A DNA stretch of 7,812 bases, from assembly GCA_030599515.1 (NCBI GenBank), contig JAUVNV010000116.1:1-7812 (forward strand). Reading direction: 5' to 3'. Under the pieces are notes generated by a model. It ran no database searches, was not told the origin of the DNA, and saw only the letters and a program-made list of their open reading frames with translations. Shown one piece after another: positions 6,784 to 7,812 of the stretch. The stretch is from Acidimicrobiia bacterium (GTDB taxonomy: Bacteria > Actinomycetota > Acidimicrobiia > Spongiisociales > UBA5794). Within the stretch, counting starts at the first letter, position 1, and each line of letters begins with the position of its first letter. The position numbers and the translations under genes are program-made.

Positions 6784-7340
6784 GACCGCTCCTTGGCGGT
6801 GGAGGTCTCGCTGATCTGTCTGCTCCGTTTATGCCCGGTTCGGCGCATTGCTTGTCGCATTCGTTCGAGCGCTCGATGAACTCGGGCGTCGACGGCCGAC
6901 TTCGAGCAGTTGAGAAGCTCGCCGATCTGGTTGTGCGTCAAGCCCTCCCAGTAAGAGAGGAGCAGCAGCTCCTGATCGTCGGGCCGCAGCGAAGTGAGCG
7001 CCTTGACGACCTGCTGTCCTTCGAGACCGCGGAGGACCTCCGGTTCCGGGCCGAGGAGATCCGGCTGGCCAACACTCCACATGCGAGCGAGGAGACGGTC
7101 GTACCGGCGGGTTCCGCGTCGGCGATGGGAGAGAATGTTGCGGGCGACGCCGTACAACCACAGCAGCGCATCATCCCCGTCGGGAACGGATGAGAATCGG
7201 CGCCACGCGATGGTGAACACGTCATCCGCAGCATCGGCGGCGTCCTGGCTGCCGATCCGTCGAGTGAAGTACGCGATGATCACCGGGTGATGGCGAACGT
7301 ATAGGTTGTGGAACCGCTCCTCGTTGGCCGGAGTCGCCAT
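6780..7340 (-). CDS. ECF-subfamily RNA polymerase sigma factor (sigma-70 family)
   Basis: This 186-residue protein has the two-domain layout of ECF sigmas. Region 2 is at about 11-77, with FHNLYVRHHPVIIAYFTRRIG, an acidic DAADAADDVFTIAWRRF core-binding stretch and WLYGVARNILSHRRR for -10 recognition. Region 4 is at about 110-163, with LRPDDQELLLLSYWEGLTHNQIGELLN and a helix-turn-helix (about 135-156, KSAVDARVHRALERMR) for -35 recognition. It directs RNA polymerase to a dedicated regulon, probably including its own operon. The ATG at 7340 has GAGGAGGG just upstream (complement of 7345-7352), and an in-frame TGA further upstream rules out a much longer protein. The stop overlaps the membrane-protein start as ATGA, a strong sign of coupled synthesis. 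The ECF group cannot be assigned by eye. The tail after region 4 (RRTGHKRSRQ...) is basic, and part of its DNA is repeated in the leader. Confidence 0.95.
   Translation of the reverse strand: MATPANEERFHNLYVRHHPVIIAYFTRRIGSQDAADAADDVFTIAWRRFSSVPDGDDALLWLYGVARNILSHRRRGTRRYDRLLARMWSVGQPDLLGPEPEVLRGLEGQQVVKALTSLRPDDQELLLLSYWEGLTHNQIGELLNCSKSAVDARVHRALERMRQAMRRTGHKRSRQISETSTAKERS
6827..6855. repeat. Copy A of a 15+8 bp repeat, in the 3' end of the ECF sigma gene
   Basis: GTTTATGCCCGGTTC (6827-6841) and TTGCTTGT (6848-6855) recur at the same spacing 534 bp away, at 7361-7389. Here the DNA encodes QAMRRTGHK near the sigma C-terminus. The offset is a multiple of three, so both copies are in the same frame. 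Confidence 0.7.
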
Positions 7341-7360
7341 GCGTCCCTCCTCGATAGAGG

Positions 7361-7389
7361 GTTTATGCCCGGTTCCGACACTTGCTTGT
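7361..7389. repeat. Copy B of the 15+8 bp repeat, in the leader of the ECF sigma gene
   Basis: The copy matches 6827-6855 without gaps except for the 6 bp between the two blocks. It lies 21-49 nt upstream of the sigma ATG. Read in the sigma frame it would give QA..(4 residues)..TGHK, like the sigma C-terminus, without a stop before the ATG. It may be a decayed gene remnant or a regulatory element. Confidence 0.65.
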
Positions 7390-7448
7390 GCAGTTCCTGC
7401 CTGCCAGAGGACAAAGGCCCCGTGTCACCGACCGCGCAGCAACCGAGA

Positions 7449-7462
7449 TTCCGCTAGCGGAA
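7449..7462. promoter_or_regulatory. Perfect 14-bp palindrome, possible operator upstream of the ECF operon
   Basis: TTCCGCTAGCGGAA is its own reverse complement and has no loop, so it is better suited to binding a dimeric protein than to forming a terminator hairpin. It lies 109 bp upstream of the sigma start and 92 bp past the HNH stop. A transcription-factor site is inferred only from symmetry and position. Confidence 0.4.
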
Positions 7463-7554
7463 GCTACCGGGACTTCTTTTCCGACTCGGCGTGGGATCGC
7501 GGCGGTCCGAGACAGCGATGGACGATGGGTCATGACGTGATGGGCGGGGACTGC

Positions 7555-7812
7555 TCATCGGGGTGGGGCGTGGACCAAGGGTCGGAGGAACCTACGGCGT
7601 TGGGGTGGTGTGGATGGATCGATCGAGTATCCGCGTCCGTGGATGACGATGTGGTGGTGGAACCAGCACAGGGTGGTGAGGTTGTCGGCGTCGGTGACAC
7701 CGCCTTGTGACCAGGGGGTGATGTGATGTGCCTGGAGCCGGTATCGGCTGACGCAGCCCTCGATGGTGCACACGCCGCCGTCCCGATGCAACACGAAGCG
7801 TCTGAGTCGGGG
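7555..7812 (-). CDS. HNH endonuclease, DUF222/13E12-type, C-terminal part (5' partial)
   Basis: The 85 visible codons are the C-terminal HNH nuclease domain of a protein whose start is beyond the right edge. A GTG at 7794 is available but the frame stays open to base 7812, and the preceding residues PRLRRF look like normal domain lead-in. The signature is intact: a CTIEGC zinc knuckle (CX4C), QAHHITPWSQGG, a DADNL Asn and LCWFHHHIVIHG, covering the H-N-H metal-binding core. In actinobacteria this domain normally ends long proteins with an N-terminal DUF222 region (the 13E12 repeat family), often present in many copies per genome with uncertain function. The short tail (STPPQRRRFLRP) is also typical. 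It ends 214 bp before the ECF sigma start on the same strand, so read-through is possible but not shown. Confidence 0.9.
   Translation of the reverse strand, partial: PRLRRFVLHRDGGVCTIEGCVSRYRLQAHHITPWSQGGVTDADNLTTLCWFHHHIVIHGRGYSIDPSTPPQRRRFLRPLVHAPPR

Larger units (their letters stand above)
7341..7554. other. Intergenic region between the HNH gene and the ECF operon
   Basis: These 214 bp follow the HNH stop and precede the sigma ATG, both on the minus strand. They contain the sigma ribosome site (7345-7352), repeat copy B, two GGAAC-type -35-like words on the minus strand (7397-7392 and 7376-7371) without a convincing ECF -10 at 16-17 bp, and a perfect 14-bp palindrome (7449-7462). No Rho-independent terminator with a T-run is clear. 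No gene is seen here. Confidence 0.6.

Noticed and set aside
7345..7397. ECF-type autoregulatory promoter in the sigma leader (GGAACT or GGAACC as -35)
   Set aside because: Two -35-like words exist, but from GGAACT no -10 resembling CGTC or TCTGA lies 16-17 bp downstream, and from GGAACC the -10 would fall on the ribosome site. Not supportable by eye.
7435..7475. Rho-independent terminator after the HNH gene built on the CCGCTAGCGG core
   Set aside because: The core is a loopless palindrome, the alternative hairpin has a mismatch, and no T-run follows on the minus strand.
7555..7794. A complete 79-residue HNH protein starting at GTG 7794
   Set aside because: The frame stays open to the window edge and the residues before the GTG continue the domain lead-in, so it is treated as a partial gene.

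Overview
The window looks like chromosomal DNA from a high-GC Gram-positive bacterium, most likely Actinomycetota (perhaps an Acidimicrobiia-like lineage; this placement is inference). Reasons: strong G/C at third codon positions, GTG starts, tightly overlapping genes, a Ddn/DUF385-type deazaflavin (F420) enzyme, a DUF222-type HNH gene, and an actinobacterial-style -10 element placed right at a start codon. No tRNA, rRNA, CRISPR array or insertion sequence was seen.

Layout. (1) 1-2439 (+): most of the glycine decarboxylase P protein (gcvP), lacking about 145 N-terminal residues, so the gene almost certainly begins left of the window. (2) 2432-2917 (+): a small F420-type oxidoreductase that starts inside the gcvP end and is probably cotranscribed. 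(3) 2898-4085 (-): a 12-helix-type major facilitator, tail-to-tail with the previous gene and overlapping it by 20 bp. (4) 4170-4804 (+): a compact VapBC-like toxin-antitoxin pair with a 4-nt gene overlap. A perfect 7+7 inverted repeat sits over its putative promoter, 4 nt before the antitoxin start. (5) 7340-4816 (-): a two-gene operon of an ECF sigma factor and a 655-residue single-pass membrane protein, joined by an ATGA overlap. (6) 7555-7812 (-): the C-terminal end of an HNH endonuclease running off the right edge.

The most interesting unit is the ECF operon. The downstream protein has a short cytoplasmic N-terminus, one membrane helix, a Thr/Pro-rich linker, two related extracytoplasmic domains each with a Cys pair, and a C-terminal thioredoxin-fold domain. 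That last domain carries a CxxxC motif instead of CxxC and keeps a Val-Pro (cis-Pro) signature. The architecture suggests an envelope or redox sensor that could act as an anti-sigma factor, all in one polypeptide; that function is inferred. Two further signals surround the operon: a 15+8 bp gapless repeat shared by the sigma gene's 3' end and its own leader, and a perfect 14-bp palindrome about 110 bp upstream of the sigma start.

The glycine-cleavage, F420 and MFS genes look like ordinary housekeeping or accessory genes. The vapBC pair appears to be an independent, autoregulated module between the transporter and the sigma operon.
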